From: an uncultured Clostridia bacterium
Lineage (GTDB): Bacteria; Bacillota; Clostridia; Christensenellales; Borkfalkiaceae
Reading direction: 5' to 3'
DNA: 35,955 nucleotides
Assembly: GCA_944346885.1 (NCBI GenBank)
Contig: CALVMR010000027.1
Span: 1 to 35,955 of the forward strand
Below are positions 22,477-30,285 of the stretch, one piece after another; positions within the stretch are counted from its first letter, which is position 1; every line of letters starts with the position of its first letter. The notes below the pieces were generated by a model. That model saw nothing but the letters and a program-made list of their open reading frames with translations. It was not told where the DNA came from and made no database searches. The position numbers and the translations under genes are program-made.

Positions 22477-24066
22477 ATGAAAGCATTTTTAAAAAAACTC
22501 AATGAAAAGCATCCGCTGCTGATGGAGATCGTGCGCTTTTTGATCATCGGCGGCGCGGCAACCGTTCTCGATATGCTGGTGATGGGCGCGGTGGTGTACG
22601 CCTTCGACCCTTCGCTGTACCCGCATTTTTACAATGTTTGGTACGGCGGCGGCGAACCGAGCACGCTTGCCACCGTCGTCGGCACGGGCGCGGGGTTCGT
22701 GGCGGGGCTGATCTTCAACTATATTTTTTCGATCCTGTTCGTCTTTTCCGAAAAGGGAAAGAGCAAGAGCGCGCTTGGTTTTACCCTCTTTACGCTGCTC
22801 TCCGCGGTCGGGCTCGCCATCCATCTGCTTGGCATGTGGCTGGGCTACGACGTGCTCGGCATCAACGAGTGGATCGTAAAGATCGTGCTCACGGTCATCG
22901 TGCTCATTTACAATTACGTTTCCAAACGGCTGCTGCTCTTCCGCAAGGGGAAGGCGGCGGCGCAGGCGGCGGAAGAAGAGGCGGAGGGAGCACAGCCCGC
23001 GGAAGAAGAGGCGGCGCAAACGCAGCCCGCCGCACAAAGCGCGGCGGTGCAGGCTGCCGTACAAACAGGAGAAGAGGAAATGGAAAACACGAAAATGCGC
23101 AAAAAGCTGAGCATCGTGGTGCCCTGCTACAACGAGGAAGAGTGCCTTCCGCTGTTTTATCAAACGGTTTCGAAAATGACGGAAGCACTGCCCGTTTTGG
23201 CGGAGTTTGTGTTTGTGGACGACGGCAGCAAGGACGGAACGCTCGCCGCCCTGCGCGCATTGGCGTGCGGCGACGCGCGCGTGCGGTATCTCTCCTTTTC
23301 CAGAAATTTCGGCAAAGAGGCGGCGCTGTTTGCGGGGCTGCGGGCGGCGGAGGGCGATCTCGTCTGCGTGATGGACGCCGATTTGCAGGACCCTCCCGAA
23401 TTGCTCGCGCAGATGTTTTACGGGATCGAGGAGGAGGGGTACGATTGCGTCGGCTGCCGCCGCACCGACCGCAAAAACGAGCCGAAGGTGCGCAGCGCCT
23501 TTTCGCGGCTGTTTTACAGGCTCATCAACCGCATGGCGGATACCGAGATCGTAGACGGCGCGCGCGACTTCCGCATGATGACCCGCCGCATGACGGACGC
23601 CATCCTCGCCCTTCCCGAACGGGATCGGTTCAGCAAAGAGCTGTTCAGCTGGGTCGGCTTCAAAACCAAATGGCTGGAATACGAAAACCGCGAGCGCGCG
23701 GCGGGCAAAACCAAATGGAACTTTAAAAAACTTACCCGCTATGCCGTGGGCGGCATCGAAGGCGCCTCCACCTCGCTGTTGAAGGTCAATTTGTGGATGG
23801 CGGCGCTGTTCCTGCTTGCCTGCTTCGGCTTTGTTGTGGCGGATATCGTGCTGGCGGCGCTGGGAGAGCCGGTTTCGGAACTGTTCATCCTGCTGCCCGT
23901 GCTGTTTTTTGTGGCGTTTGCCCTGCTGCTGGGGCTGTTTGTCGTCAGCGAATACATCAAAAAGATCTTTGTGCAGGTGCGGGCAAGACCCGTGTACATC
24001 GTGCGCGAAAGCGAAAAGGATCTGCCCGCGGCGGCGCGCATGCCGAACGAGGAGAAAAAAGAGTAA
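22477..24066 (+). CDS. GtrA flippase - GT2 glycosyltransferase fusion
   Basis: 529 residues, start chosen at ATG 22477 behind ACAGGAAAA. Residues about 10-155 are a GtrA-like four-helix membrane domain (EIVRFLIIGGAATVLDMLVMG at the start, VLIYNYVSKRLLLF at the end). That family flips polyprenyl-phosphate-linked sugars. A linker rich in Ala/Glu/Gln spans 160-201. From 202 follows a GtrB/DPM1-type GT2 enzyme: KLSIVVPCYNEEE (209-221), VDDGS (247-251) and MDADLQDPPE (299-308), the metal/nucleotide-sugar site. Two C-terminal helices near 430-490 complete the usual GtrB-like topology. It likely makes and flips a lipid-linked sugar for envelope glycans. The usual arrangement is two genes. An internal AGGAG (23067-23071) 8 nt before ATG 23080 (residue 202) looks like the start of the formerly separate second gene and may still be used. 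Confidence 0.9.
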   Translation: MKAFLKKLNEKHPLLMEIVRFLIIGGAATVLDMLVMGAVVYAFDPSLYPHFYNVWYGGGEPSTLATVVGTGAGFVAGLIFNYIFSILFVFSEKGKSKSALGFTLFTLLSAVGLAIHLLGMWLGYDVLGINEWIVKIVLTVIVLIYNYVSKRLLLFRKGKAAAQAAEEEAEGAQPAEEEAAQTQPAAQSAAVQAAVQTGEEEMENTKMRKKLSIVVPCYNEEECLPLFYQTVSKMTEALPVLAEFVFVDDGSKDGTLAALRALACGDARVRYLSFSRNFGKEAALFAGLRAAEGDLVCVMDADLQDPPELLAQMFYGIEEEGYDCVGCRRTDRKNEPKVRSAFSRLFYRLINRMADTEIVDGARDFRMMTRRMTDAILALPERDRFSKELFSWVGFKTKWLEYENRERAAGKTKWNFKKLTRYAVGGIEGASTSLLKVNLWMAALFLLACFGFVVADIVLAALGEPVSELFILLPVLFFVAFALLLGLFVVSEYIKKIFVQVRARPVYIVRESEKDLPAAARMPNEEKKE

Positions 24067-24106
24067 ACAAAAGCGGAGCGCCGCGGCGCTCCGCTTTTGT
24101 TTTTTT
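24067..24106 (+). terminator. Rho-independent terminator
   Basis: ACAAAAGCGGAGCGCC (24067-24082) pairs with 24085-24100, followed by TTTTTT. Confidence 0.92.
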
Positions 24107-24117
24107 GCCGTAAAACC

Positions 24118-24146
24118 TTGCATTTTTGTTCCGTTTGTGTTATACT
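24118..24146 (+). promoter_or_regulatory. Promoter of the structured leader and zinc-ribbon gene
   Basis: TTGCAT (24118-24123), a 17-bp spacer and TATACT (24141-24146). The predicted start (about 24153) coincides with the first base of the long leader stem. Confidence 0.7.
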
Positions 24147-24153
24147 TTGAATC

Positions 24154-24254
24154 GGCACAAAACTTTATATTACAGAACGTGACAGGTACGAAAAACGGCA
24201 TTTCGTATCTCTATTTTCTGTTACGTTTTGTAAGTATGGAAAAGTTTTGTGCCA
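24154..24254 (+). ncRNA. Structured leader RNA, three stacked helices
   Basis: P1: GGCACAAAACTTT (24154-24166) pairs perfectly with AAAGTTTTGTGCC (24242-24254). P2: 24172-24185 pairs with 24218-24231, 14 bp counting G-U wobbles. P3: TACGAAA (24187-24193) pairs with TTTCGTA (24201-24207), loop AACGGCA. A 10-nt internal loop (TCTCTATTTT, 24208-24217) faces one base, and two loops separate P1 from P2. The structure begins at the predicted transcription start and is followed by antiterminator and terminator pairings. This is the layout of a cis-regulatory RNA, but I recognise no known riboswitch class. A mobile hairpin element is the alternative. Confidence 0.6.
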
Positions 24255-24257
24255 ACA

Positions 24258-24308
24258 AACGGAGGTATGGATGCAGGGCGTGCTTCCGTTTGGAGGCACG
24301 CTTTTTTG
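24258..24308 (+). terminator. Leader terminator with competing antiterminator
   Basis: Terminator: GCGTGCTTCC (24279-24288) pairs with GGAGGCACGC (24293-24302), loop GTTT, then TTTTTT. Competing pairing: AAACGGAGG (24258-24266) can pair with CTTCCGTTT (24284-24292), which would break the terminator. It lies between the structured leader and the gene's own ribosome-binding site. Confidence 0.7.
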
Positions 24309-24341
24309 ATTTCCCTGCAAAAAAATTTGGAGGGGATACGA

Positions 24342-26057
24342 ATGAAGTGTACACAGTGCGGAACAGAGCTTGAAGGGGGCTGCTGCCCCGTTTGCGGCAG
24401 GGGTGCGGCGCAGGCGGAGAGCGCGGGCGGCGCACGGCAAGCCGCGCAAAGCGCAACGCCGCAGAGCGCAGGGCAAGCCGCGCAAAGCGCCTCGCCGCAA
24501 AACGCAGGGCAAGCCGCGCAAAGCGCCCCGCCGCAAAACGCAGGGCAGGGAGCCGCTTCGCCGCAGAGCGCGGAACAAAATCTTGCCGCACAGGCGGCTC
24601 GGCAGGGGGAGGGCGCCGCATCTTCCGCGGTGCCGTCCGTGACCGACGCCCCGCCCGAAAAGCTGCCCCGCCCCAAAAAGTCTTTGCTGGTCGCGTCAAA
24701 AACATGGAACGATAGAAATGTGTTCGGCAGTTTTGCGTTGTTTTTTATACTGACAGCGGCGGCGATGTTCTGCACCCTTTCTTCGCGTTATTTGCTGACG
24801 GCGGATGTCGTCTGCCTTGTCTGCTGTTTGCTTGCGGCGGCAGTCGTGCTGATTGTGCCGCGTTGGATCGTTTCACGGGTGTACCCCTGCGGTACGCGCC
24901 GGTATACGGACTTCCTGATGCAGCTGCGGAAAGGGAAAAAGAAGCCGATCGATCGCGTAGATTACAGGCGCGAGAACAGGCTGAACACAGTCATGTTTAT
25001 GTTTATCCCCGTGATGTTTTTGCTTTTGCAAGGCATGATGCTGTTGTTAGGCACGGAGATGGGGCGTGCGGCGGGGATCGCTACGCTGGTCGTAATTGTT
25101 TTCAGCGGAGCAGTTTGCATTACGGTGTATGCGATCTGGTGGCGTCGCCGTCGCGGGGAGATCCTCACGGCGTATTACGGCAAGCAAAATCCGAAAAAGG
25201 ACGACGCGCCGATCGTCACGTATGCACAGCTCGGCGAGGAACTGCGCGTCTACCAGGAGGCGTGGGATACGTATCTTTTGAACGACTATGCGCGCCACTG
25301 TTATAAGTACGGCAAAGCAAAGGGGAAGGGTACGGGGTACCTGACGTTCCGCACCCGTGTCGTCCCTTTGCTTTTAACGATCGTTGAGCTCGCGCTGCTC
25401 GTCGCCGTTTTTTTGGTCGGGCGGGGATATATGACGAACGTATTCCGCGCCGACAGGGTGCTTGCCGTACAGACGGGTATCAATGCCGTGGAGTTGGAGG
25501 ATTACCTCGGCGAACCGTATCAGAAAAACGAGGGCGCGGCGCAGTACGTCTATTACAGCGGCAATTATGTGACGCTGTTGGAGCGGAACGAAGATTTTGA
25601 TATAAGCGGCGTGCAGGATTGGAACGATTTGGAAAACGCCTTTGCGGACGCACAGGCGCTGTACACCACGGTGTATTCCTACATAGAGGTGCAGTTTGAT
25701 CTGACGGGCTCTTTAAGCGGTTCTCCCAACTGGTGGGATACGGCGATGCGCAGCATCTTCTTCGACCCGTCGCGCACGGAACGGACGAAGGACGATAAAA
25801 AAGACGTGCGGGAGCGCGAGGTTTCCGTTGCCGAGATCGAACAGGGCGCGTTTGCGGGCAGGGCGGTCGTGACGGTGCGCTATAAAGACGGCAGCATTTG
25901 GCGCGCAGAGGTGCGCGGAACGCTCGCCGAGGGCAGCACGGATACCGTCGGGGAGACGGTCACGCTCTCCTGTTATGACCCGTACGCGGCGGGTACCGAA
26001 GCGACGTTCACCGTACAGGCTGCCGTCGTGGAGGCGGCAGCCGAAGAGGCGGAGTAA
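24342..26057 (+). CDS. Zinc-ribbon multi-pass membrane protein with 12-residue repeats
   Basis: 571 residues, start chosen at ATG 24342 behind GGAGGGG. The N-terminus is a zinc ribbon (MKCTQCGTELEGGCCPVCG), followed by three 12-residue repeats QAAQSA(T/S/P)PQ(S/N)AG at 33-68 and a disordered stretch to about 115. About five transmembrane segments lie between 125 and 375. The last one (LLLTIVELALLVAVFLVG) is followed by a predicted outside domain of about 190 residues with DNLE-type turns and beta-strands. This combination recurs as uncharacterised zinc-ribbon membrane proteins in Clostridia. The role is unknown. Expression is probably governed by the leader RNA upstream. Confidence 0.85.
   Translation: MKCTQCGTELEGGCCPVCGRGAAQAESAGGARQAAQSATPQSAGQAAQSASPQNAGQAAQSAPPQNAGQGAASPQSAEQNLAAQAARQGEGAASSAVPSVTDAPPEKLPRPKKSLLVASKTWNDRNVFGSFALFFILTAAAMFCTLSSRYLLTADVVCLVCCLLAAAVVLIVPRWIVSRVYPCGTRRYTDFLMQLRKGKKKPIDRVDYRRENRLNTVMFMFIPVMFLLLQGMMLLLGTEMGRAAGIATLVVIVFSGAVCITVYAIWWRRRRGEILTAYYGKQNPKKDDAPIVTYAQLGEELRVYQEAWDTYLLNDYARHCYKYGKAKGKGTGYLTFRTRVVPLLLTIVELALLVAVFLVGRGYMTNVFRADRVLAVQTGINAVELEDYLGEPYQKNEGAAQYVYYSGNYVTLLERNEDFDISGVQDWNDLENAFADAQALYTTVYSYIEVQFDLTGSLSGSPNWWDTAMRSIFFDPSRTERTKDDKKDVREREVSVAEIEQGAFAGRAVVTVRYKDGSIWRAEVRGTLAEGSTDTVGETVTLSCYDPYAAGTEATFTVQAAVVEAAAEEAE
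24438..24545 (+). repeat. Three 36-bp in-frame repeats
   Basis: Three near-identical 36-bp units in the coding sequence encode the 12-residue Ala/Gln-rich repeats. The high DNA identity (CGCAGGGCAAGCCGCGCAAA shared) suggests recent slippage or expansion. Confidence 0.85.
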
Positions 26058-26068
26058 AAAAATTTACG

Positions 26069-26100
26069 GCGCCGCCCGCTTTTTGCGGGCGGCGCTTTTT
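26069..26100 (+). terminator. Rho-independent terminator
   Basis: GCGCCGCCCGC (26069-26079) pairs with GCGGGCGGCGC (26085-26095), followed by TTTTT. A second weaker hairpin, TGCCGCC...GGCGGCA, with a T-run follows at 26104-26143. Confidence 0.9.
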
Positions 26101-26164
26101 CTCTGCCGCCTCGGTTGTTTCTGCCGCGGGCGGCAATTTTTTTCCGCCGATTTTTGCCAAAGGG

Positions 26165-26193
26165 TTGAAAGAAGCGCAAAAGTATGCTATTCT
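26165..26193 (+). promoter_or_regulatory. Upstream promoter P1 of the rex-adhE operon region
   Basis: TTGAAA (26165-26170), a 17-bp spacer and TATTCT (26188-26193) with an extended TGC before it. Confidence 0.6.
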
Positions 26194-26205
26194 ATTCCCG
26201 TAGCG

Positions 26206-26265
26206 GCGCAAAATTGAAAACAAACAACACTTTCCGTTGGTTTTTTCAACTTTTTCGCTTTGCGC
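26206..26265 (+). other. Nested hairpin between two promoters
   Basis: GCGCAAA (26206-26212) pairs with TTTGCGC (26259-26265). Inside, TTGAAAA (26214-26220) pairs with TTTTCAA (26243-26249) and CAAC (26225-26228) with GTTG (26236-26239). It lies in the transcript of the upstream promoter and could be a leader element or a small RNA. Confidence 0.5.
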
Positions 26266-26284
26266 AAAAGGTGCGGAGAGGCGG

Positions 26285-26324
26285 TTGACATCCGCGCTCC
26301 GATTTGATATTATTTTATCGATAA
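26285..26324 (+). promoter_or_regulatory. Promoter P2 with downstream palindrome
   Basis: TTGACA (26285-26290), a 17-bp spacer and TATTAT (26308-26313). The palindrome TTATCGATAA (26315-26324) follows directly, and a half copy TTATCGA lies at about 26330. It is a possible operator. Confidence 0.75.
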
Positions 26325-26346
26325 AAAATTATCGAAAGAAGGGGCC

Positions 26347-26982
26347 ATGAAGTACGAAAAGAACGAGCGCGCATACGAATTGGATTCCGCAACAAGCGTT
26401 GCGGCGATGCTCGGCGAGGGAGAACAGGTCCTTTGGCAGGGGAAGCCGAAAAAATCCGCGTTCATTTTGAACAAGGTGCTCGGCATGATGCCGATCGCGC
26501 TCCTGTGGGCGGCGGTCGATACCGCCCTGCTCGTGCTTGTGTTCACGCTCGATTCGCCCGGCGTGATGCGTTGGATCACCGTCGGCTTTGTCTGCATCCA
26601 CCTGTTTCCTTTTTGGCTTTGGCTCTCCAACGTGATCACGGCGAGCCGCCGTTACAAAAACATGGAGTACGTGCTCACCGACCGCCGCGTCATCGTCCGC
26701 AGCGGGCTGGTCGGCATCGATTACCAGTCCGTCAGCTATAAGGATATCCAAAACGTGGATCTGCGCGTCGGCGTGTTGGATAAGCTGATGAAGGTGGGAG
26801 ACTTGTATTTCATCACGGCGGGGAAGGGGCGAAACGTGTTTTTCGATATCGAACGCCCGTACGAAGTGTACAAGATCGCGCAAAAAACCGTGGCGGATAT
26901 CCAAACGGATATCGCGTTCCCCAATGCGTACCGCCCGGAGGAGAACCCCGGCTTTCATACAACGTACAAAGGGGAAAAATAG
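26347..26982 (+). CDS. Bacterial PH-domain membrane protein
   Basis: 211 residues behind GAAGGGG. Two transmembrane segments (about 44-66 and 76-98) are followed by a bPH_2/DUF304-type domain: YVLTDRRVIVRSGLVGIDYQSVSYKDIQNVDLRVGVLDKLMKVGDLYF carries the family's TxxRvi...G and i.y..i..v hallmarks. Such proteins sit in the membrane with the PH domain in the cytoplasm; their role is mostly unknown, though some relate to envelope stress. It is the first gene of a tight operon with rex (17-nt gap) and adhE. Confidence 0.87.
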   Translation: MKYEKNERAYELDSATSVAAMLGEGEQVLWQGKPKKSAFILNKVLGMMPIALLWAAVDTALLVLVFTLDSPGVMRWITVGFVCIHLFPFWLWLSNVITASRRYKNMEYVLTDRRVIVRSGLVGIDYQSVSYKDIQNVDLRVGVLDKLMKVGDLYFITAGKGRNVFFDIERPYEVYKIAQKTVADIQTDIAFPNAYRPEENPGFHTTYKGEK

Positions 26983-26999
26983 AAGGGAGGGGCTGCCGC

Positions 27000-27656
27000 A
27001 TGGGCAACGAAAAAGAGTTGTTAAACGTTTCCAAAGCGACCATCGGCAGGCTGCCCGCCTATCACAGGTACTTGCAGGAAAAACTTGCCGCGGGCGAAAA
27101 AACGGTTTCGTCTACGGCGATCGCGGAGGAGCTGCATCTCAGCGCGGTGCAGGTGCGCAAGGATCTTTCGGCGATCGCGCGCGAAGCGGGCAAACCCAAA
27201 CTCGGCTTCACCGTTGCCGACCTCATCGCGGATATAGACCGCTTTTTGGGGTACGACAACCTCAACGACGCGGTGCTCGTTGGCGTGGGCGGCTTGGGGA
27301 AAGCGCTTGCCGGGTATAGCGGATTCAAACATTACGGGCTGAACATCGTGGCGGCGTTCGACGCCGACCCCGCTCGCATCGGTACGAGCATCGGCGGGAT
27401 AAAGGTCTTTCCCGCGGAAGAGCTGGCGCGGCTGGTGCGGCGGCTGAACGTGCTCATCGGCATCATTGCGGTGCCCAAGGAGGCGGCGCAGGGCGCCGCG
27501 GACGAGCTCGTCAAAGGCGGGGTGCGCGCCATCTGGAACTTTGCGCCCGTGCATTTGAACGTGCCCGCAAACATAGCAGTCAAAAACGAGGATATGGCGG
27601 CGTCGCTTGCGATCCTGTCCAAACGCCTCGCGGAAATTTTAAACAACGAAAAATAA
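27000..27656 (+). CDS. rex: Redox-sensing transcriptional repressor Rex
   Basis: 218 residues behind GGGAGGGG. The N-terminal winged helix (SKATIGRLPAYHRYLQ...ISSTAIAEELHLSAVQVRKDLSAI) is followed by a Rossmann NAD(H) domain with GVGGLG (95-100) and the acidic AFD121. A dimer-swapping C-terminal helix (MAASLAILSKRLAEILN) ends the chain. Rex releases DNA when the NADH/NAD+ ratio rises, inducing fermentation genes. Its position 17 nt before adhE, a classic Rex target, fits autoregulated redox control. I found no clean TTGTTAA-n4-TTAACAA operator upstream. Confidence 0.97.
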   Translation: MGNEKELLNVSKATIGRLPAYHRYLQEKLAAGEKTVSSTAIAEELHLSAVQVRKDLSAIAREAGKPKLGFTVADLIADIDRFLGYDNLNDAVLVGVGGLGKALAGYSGFKHYGLNIVAAFDADPARIGTSIGGIKVFPAEELARLVRRLNVLIGIIAVPKEAAQGAADELVKGGVRAIWNFAPVHLNVPANIAVKNEDMAASLAILSKRLAEILNNEK

Positions 27657-27673
27657 CAAAAAGGAGAGATGTT

Positions 27674-30271
27674 ATGGAGAACAAGCTTGTCGATTCGGTC
27701 GAAGCCTTGATGGAAAAGATCGAGCAGGTACGAAAGGCGCAGGAAAAGTTTGCCACCTACACCCAGGAGCAGGTAGACAAGATTTTTGCCGCCGCGGCGC
27801 TCGCCGCCAACAGCCAGCGTATCCCGCTGGCAAAGATGGCGGTCGCCGAAACGGGCATGGGCATCGTGGAGGATAAGGTGATCAAAAACCACTATGCCGC
27901 CGAGTATATCTATAATAAATACAAGAACATGAAAACGTGCGGCGTCATCGAAGAAGATCCTTCCTTCGGCGTAAAAAAGATCGCCGAACCCATCGGCGTC
28001 GTTGCGGCGGTCATCCCGACCACGAACCCGACTTCGACGGCTATCTTCAAAACGCTCATCTGCCTTAAATCGCGCAACGGCATCATCATCTCGCCGCACC
28101 CGCGCGCAAAGGGCTGCACCATCGCCGCGGCGAAAGTCGTGCTCGAAGCCGCGGTCAAGGCGGGCGCGCCCGAAGGCATCATCGGCTGGATCGACGTTCC
28201 CTCTTTGGATATGACGACGACGCTGATGAAAACGGCGGATATCATTCTCGCAACGGGCGGCCCCGGCATGGTGCGCAGCGCGTACAGCTCCGGCAAGCCG
28301 GCGCTGGGCGTGGGCGCGGGCAACACCCCCGCCATCATCGACGCTTCCGCGGATATCACGGTCGCCGTCAACTCCGTTATCCATTCCAAAACCTTCGATA
28401 ACGGGCTGATCTGCGCGTCCGAACAGTCCGTCATCGCCGAAGACGAGGTGTACGACGCGGTAAAGGCGGAGTTCATCAAGCGCGGCTGCTATATCCTCAA
28501 CGAAGAGGAGAAAAACAAGGTCCGCAGCACGATGATCATCAACGGCGCGCTGAACGCCAAGATCGTCGGGCAGCGCGCTCCCAAGATCGCCGAGATCTGC
28601 GGCTTTACCGTGCCTGACACGGCAAAGATCCTCATCGGCGAAGTGGAGAGCGTGGAGCTGGAAGAGGCGTTCGCGCACGAAAAGCTCTCTCCCGTGCTCG
28701 CCCTCTACCGCGCCAAAGATTTTGAAGAGGCGGTCGCCAAAGCGGAGCGCCTGATCGCAGACGGCGGGTACGGCCACACCGCTTCCCTGTACATCAACAC
28801 CGTAACGGGGAAGGAGAAGATCGCCATGTGGCAGGAGGCGATGAAGACCTGCCGCCTCGTCATCAACATGCCTTCCTCGCAGGGCGCCATCGGTGACATT
28901 TACAACTTTATGCTCAATCCTTCGCTCACTCTCGGCTGCGGCACATGGGGCGGCAACTCGGTTTCCGAAAATGTCGGCGTAAAGCACCTTTTGAACATCA
29001 AAACCTTAGCGGAGAGGAGAGAAAACATGCTGTGGCTTCGCCTGCCTGAAAAAGTATACCACAAAAAGGGCTGCCTGCCCGTCGCGCTGGACGAGCTCAA
29101 AAACGTCATGGATAAAAAGCGCGCGTTCATCGTAACGGACGAATTTTTGTACAAAAACAATTATATCAAGCCCATCACCGATAAATTGGACGAAATGGGC
29201 ATCCGCTACACCTGCTTCTACAACGTTGCGCCCGACCCGAACCTCGCCTGCGCGAAGGAAGGCGCAAAGCTGATGACCGATTTCCAGCCGGACGTCATCA
29301 TCGCGCTGGGCGGCGGCTCCGCAATGGACGCGGGCAAGATCATGTGGGTGCTCTACGAACATCCCGAAGTAGACTTTTTGGATATGGCGATGCGCTTTAT
29401 GGATATCCGCAAGCGCGTGTACACCTTCCCTAAGATGGGAGAAAAGGCGTACTTCATCGCCATCCCTACCTCCGCGGGCACGGGCTCCGAGGTTACGCCC
29501 TTTGCCGTTATCACGGACGAAACGACGGGCATCAAGTATCCTTTGGCGGACTACGAGCTGCTGCCGAAGATGGCGATCGTGGACGCAGACTTTATGATGA
29601 GCATGCCGCGCGGGCTCACCGCCGCAACGGGTATCGACGCAATGACGCACGCGCTCGAAGCGTACGCCTCCGTTATGGCGACCCCGTACACCGACGGGCA
29701 GGCGCTGGTCGCGCTCAAACTCATCTTCGAATATCTGCCCCGCTCGTATGAAAACGGCGCCAACGACCCCGAAGCGCGCGAAAAGATGGCAGACGCTTCC
29801 TGCATGGCGGGTATCGCGTTCGCAAACGCCTTCCTCGGCGTGTGCCATTCGATGGCGCACAAGCTCGGCGCGTTCCATCACATCCCGCACGGCATCGCCA
29901 ACGCGTTGATGATCAGCGAGGTCATCCGCTTCAACAGCGCCGAAGTTCCTACCAAGATGGGTACCTTCCCGCAGTATGCGTACCCGCACACGAGGCGCCG
30001 CTATGCCGAGATCGCCGAGTTTTTGGGGCTGGGCGGCAAGGACGACGAAGCCAAGGTGAAAAACCTCATCAAGGCGATCGAAGACCTCAAAGCCAAAGTC
30101 GGCATCAAAAAGAGCATCAAAGAATACAACATCGACGAGCAGAACTTCCTCGGCAGGCTCGACGAAATGTGCGAGCAGGCGTTCGACGACCAGTGCACCG
30201 GCGCGAACCCCCGCTACCCGCTCATCTCCGAGATCAAAGAGATGTATCTCAAATGCTATTACGGTAAATAA
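27674..30271 (+). CDS. adhE: Bifunctional acetaldehyde-CoA/alcohol dehydrogenase
   Basis: 865 residues, full length, behind AAGGAG. The N-terminal CoA-dependent aldehyde dehydrogenase has its catalytic Cys247 in FDNGLICASEQS and a nucleotide loop ATGGPGMVRSAY. The C-terminal iron-dependent alcohol dehydrogenase has GGGSAMDAGK and the metal-binding His set in CHSMAHKLGAFHHIPHGIAN. It reduces acetyl-CoA to ethanol and regenerates two NAD+; it usually forms spirosome filaments. It is co-transcribed with rex upstream and the APH-like gene 14 nt downstream. Confidence 0.98.
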   Translation: MENKLVDSVEALMEKIEQVRKAQEKFATYTQEQVDKIFAAAALAANSQRIPLAKMAVAETGMGIVEDKVIKNHYAAEYIYNKYKNMKTCGVIEEDPSFGVKKIAEPIGVVAAVIPTTNPTSTAIFKTLICLKSRNGIIISPHPRAKGCTIAAAKVVLEAAVKAGAPEGIIGWIDVPSLDMTTTLMKTADIILATGGPGMVRSAYSSGKPALGVGAGNTPAIIDASADITVAVNSVIHSKTFDNGLICASEQSVIAEDEVYDAVKAEFIKRGCYILNEEEKNKVRSTMIINGALNAKIVGQRAPKIAEICGFTVPDTAKILIGEVESVELEEAFAHEKLSPVLALYRAKDFEEAVAKAERLIADGGYGHTASLYINTVTGKEKIAMWQEAMKTCRLVINMPSSQGAIGDIYNFMLNPSLTLGCGTWGGNSVSENVGVKHLLNIKTLAERRENMLWLRLPEKVYHKKGCLPVALDELKNVMDKKRAFIVTDEFLYKNNYIKPITDKLDEMGIRYTCFYNVAPDPNLACAKEGAKLMTDFQPDVIIALGGGSAMDAGKIMWVLYEHPEVDFLDMAMRFMDIRKRVYTFPKMGEKAYFIAIPTSAGTGSEVTPFAVITDETTGIKYPLADYELLPKMAIVDADFMMSMPRGLTAATGIDAMTHALEAYASVMATPYTDGQALVALKLIFEYLPRSYENGANDPEAREKMADASCMAGIAFANAFLGVCHSMAHKLGAFHHIPHGIANALMISEVIRFNSAEVPTKMGTFPQYAYPHTRRRYAEIAEFLGLGGKDDEAKVKNLIKAIEDLKAKVGIKKSIKEYNIDEQNFLGRLDEMCEQAFDDQCTGANPRYPLISEIKEMYLKCYYGK

Positions 30272-30285
30272 GGAGGGAAATCACC

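Noticed and set aside
24154..24254. MITE or insertion-sequence remnant
   Set aside because: No target-site duplication is visible at the ends of the inverted repeat, and the fit to promoter, antiterminator and terminator favours a leader RNA. It is kept only as the alternative explanation.
24249..24341. N-terminal extension or leader peptide of the zinc-ribbon membrane protein
   Set aside because: The frame is open in phase, but its ATG codons lie inside the leader stem or one base after GGAGG, and a much better ribosome-binding site precedes ATG 24342.
26140..27000. Rex operator upstream of the operon
   Set aside because: No TTGTTAA-n4-TTAACAA or TTGTGAA-n4-TTCACAA could be found; TTGTTAAACG at 27015 lies inside rex and is only a half site.
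27332..28987. Long minus-strand frame opposite rex and adhE
   Set aside because: Antisense shadow of two well-identified genes with biased composition and no start signal.
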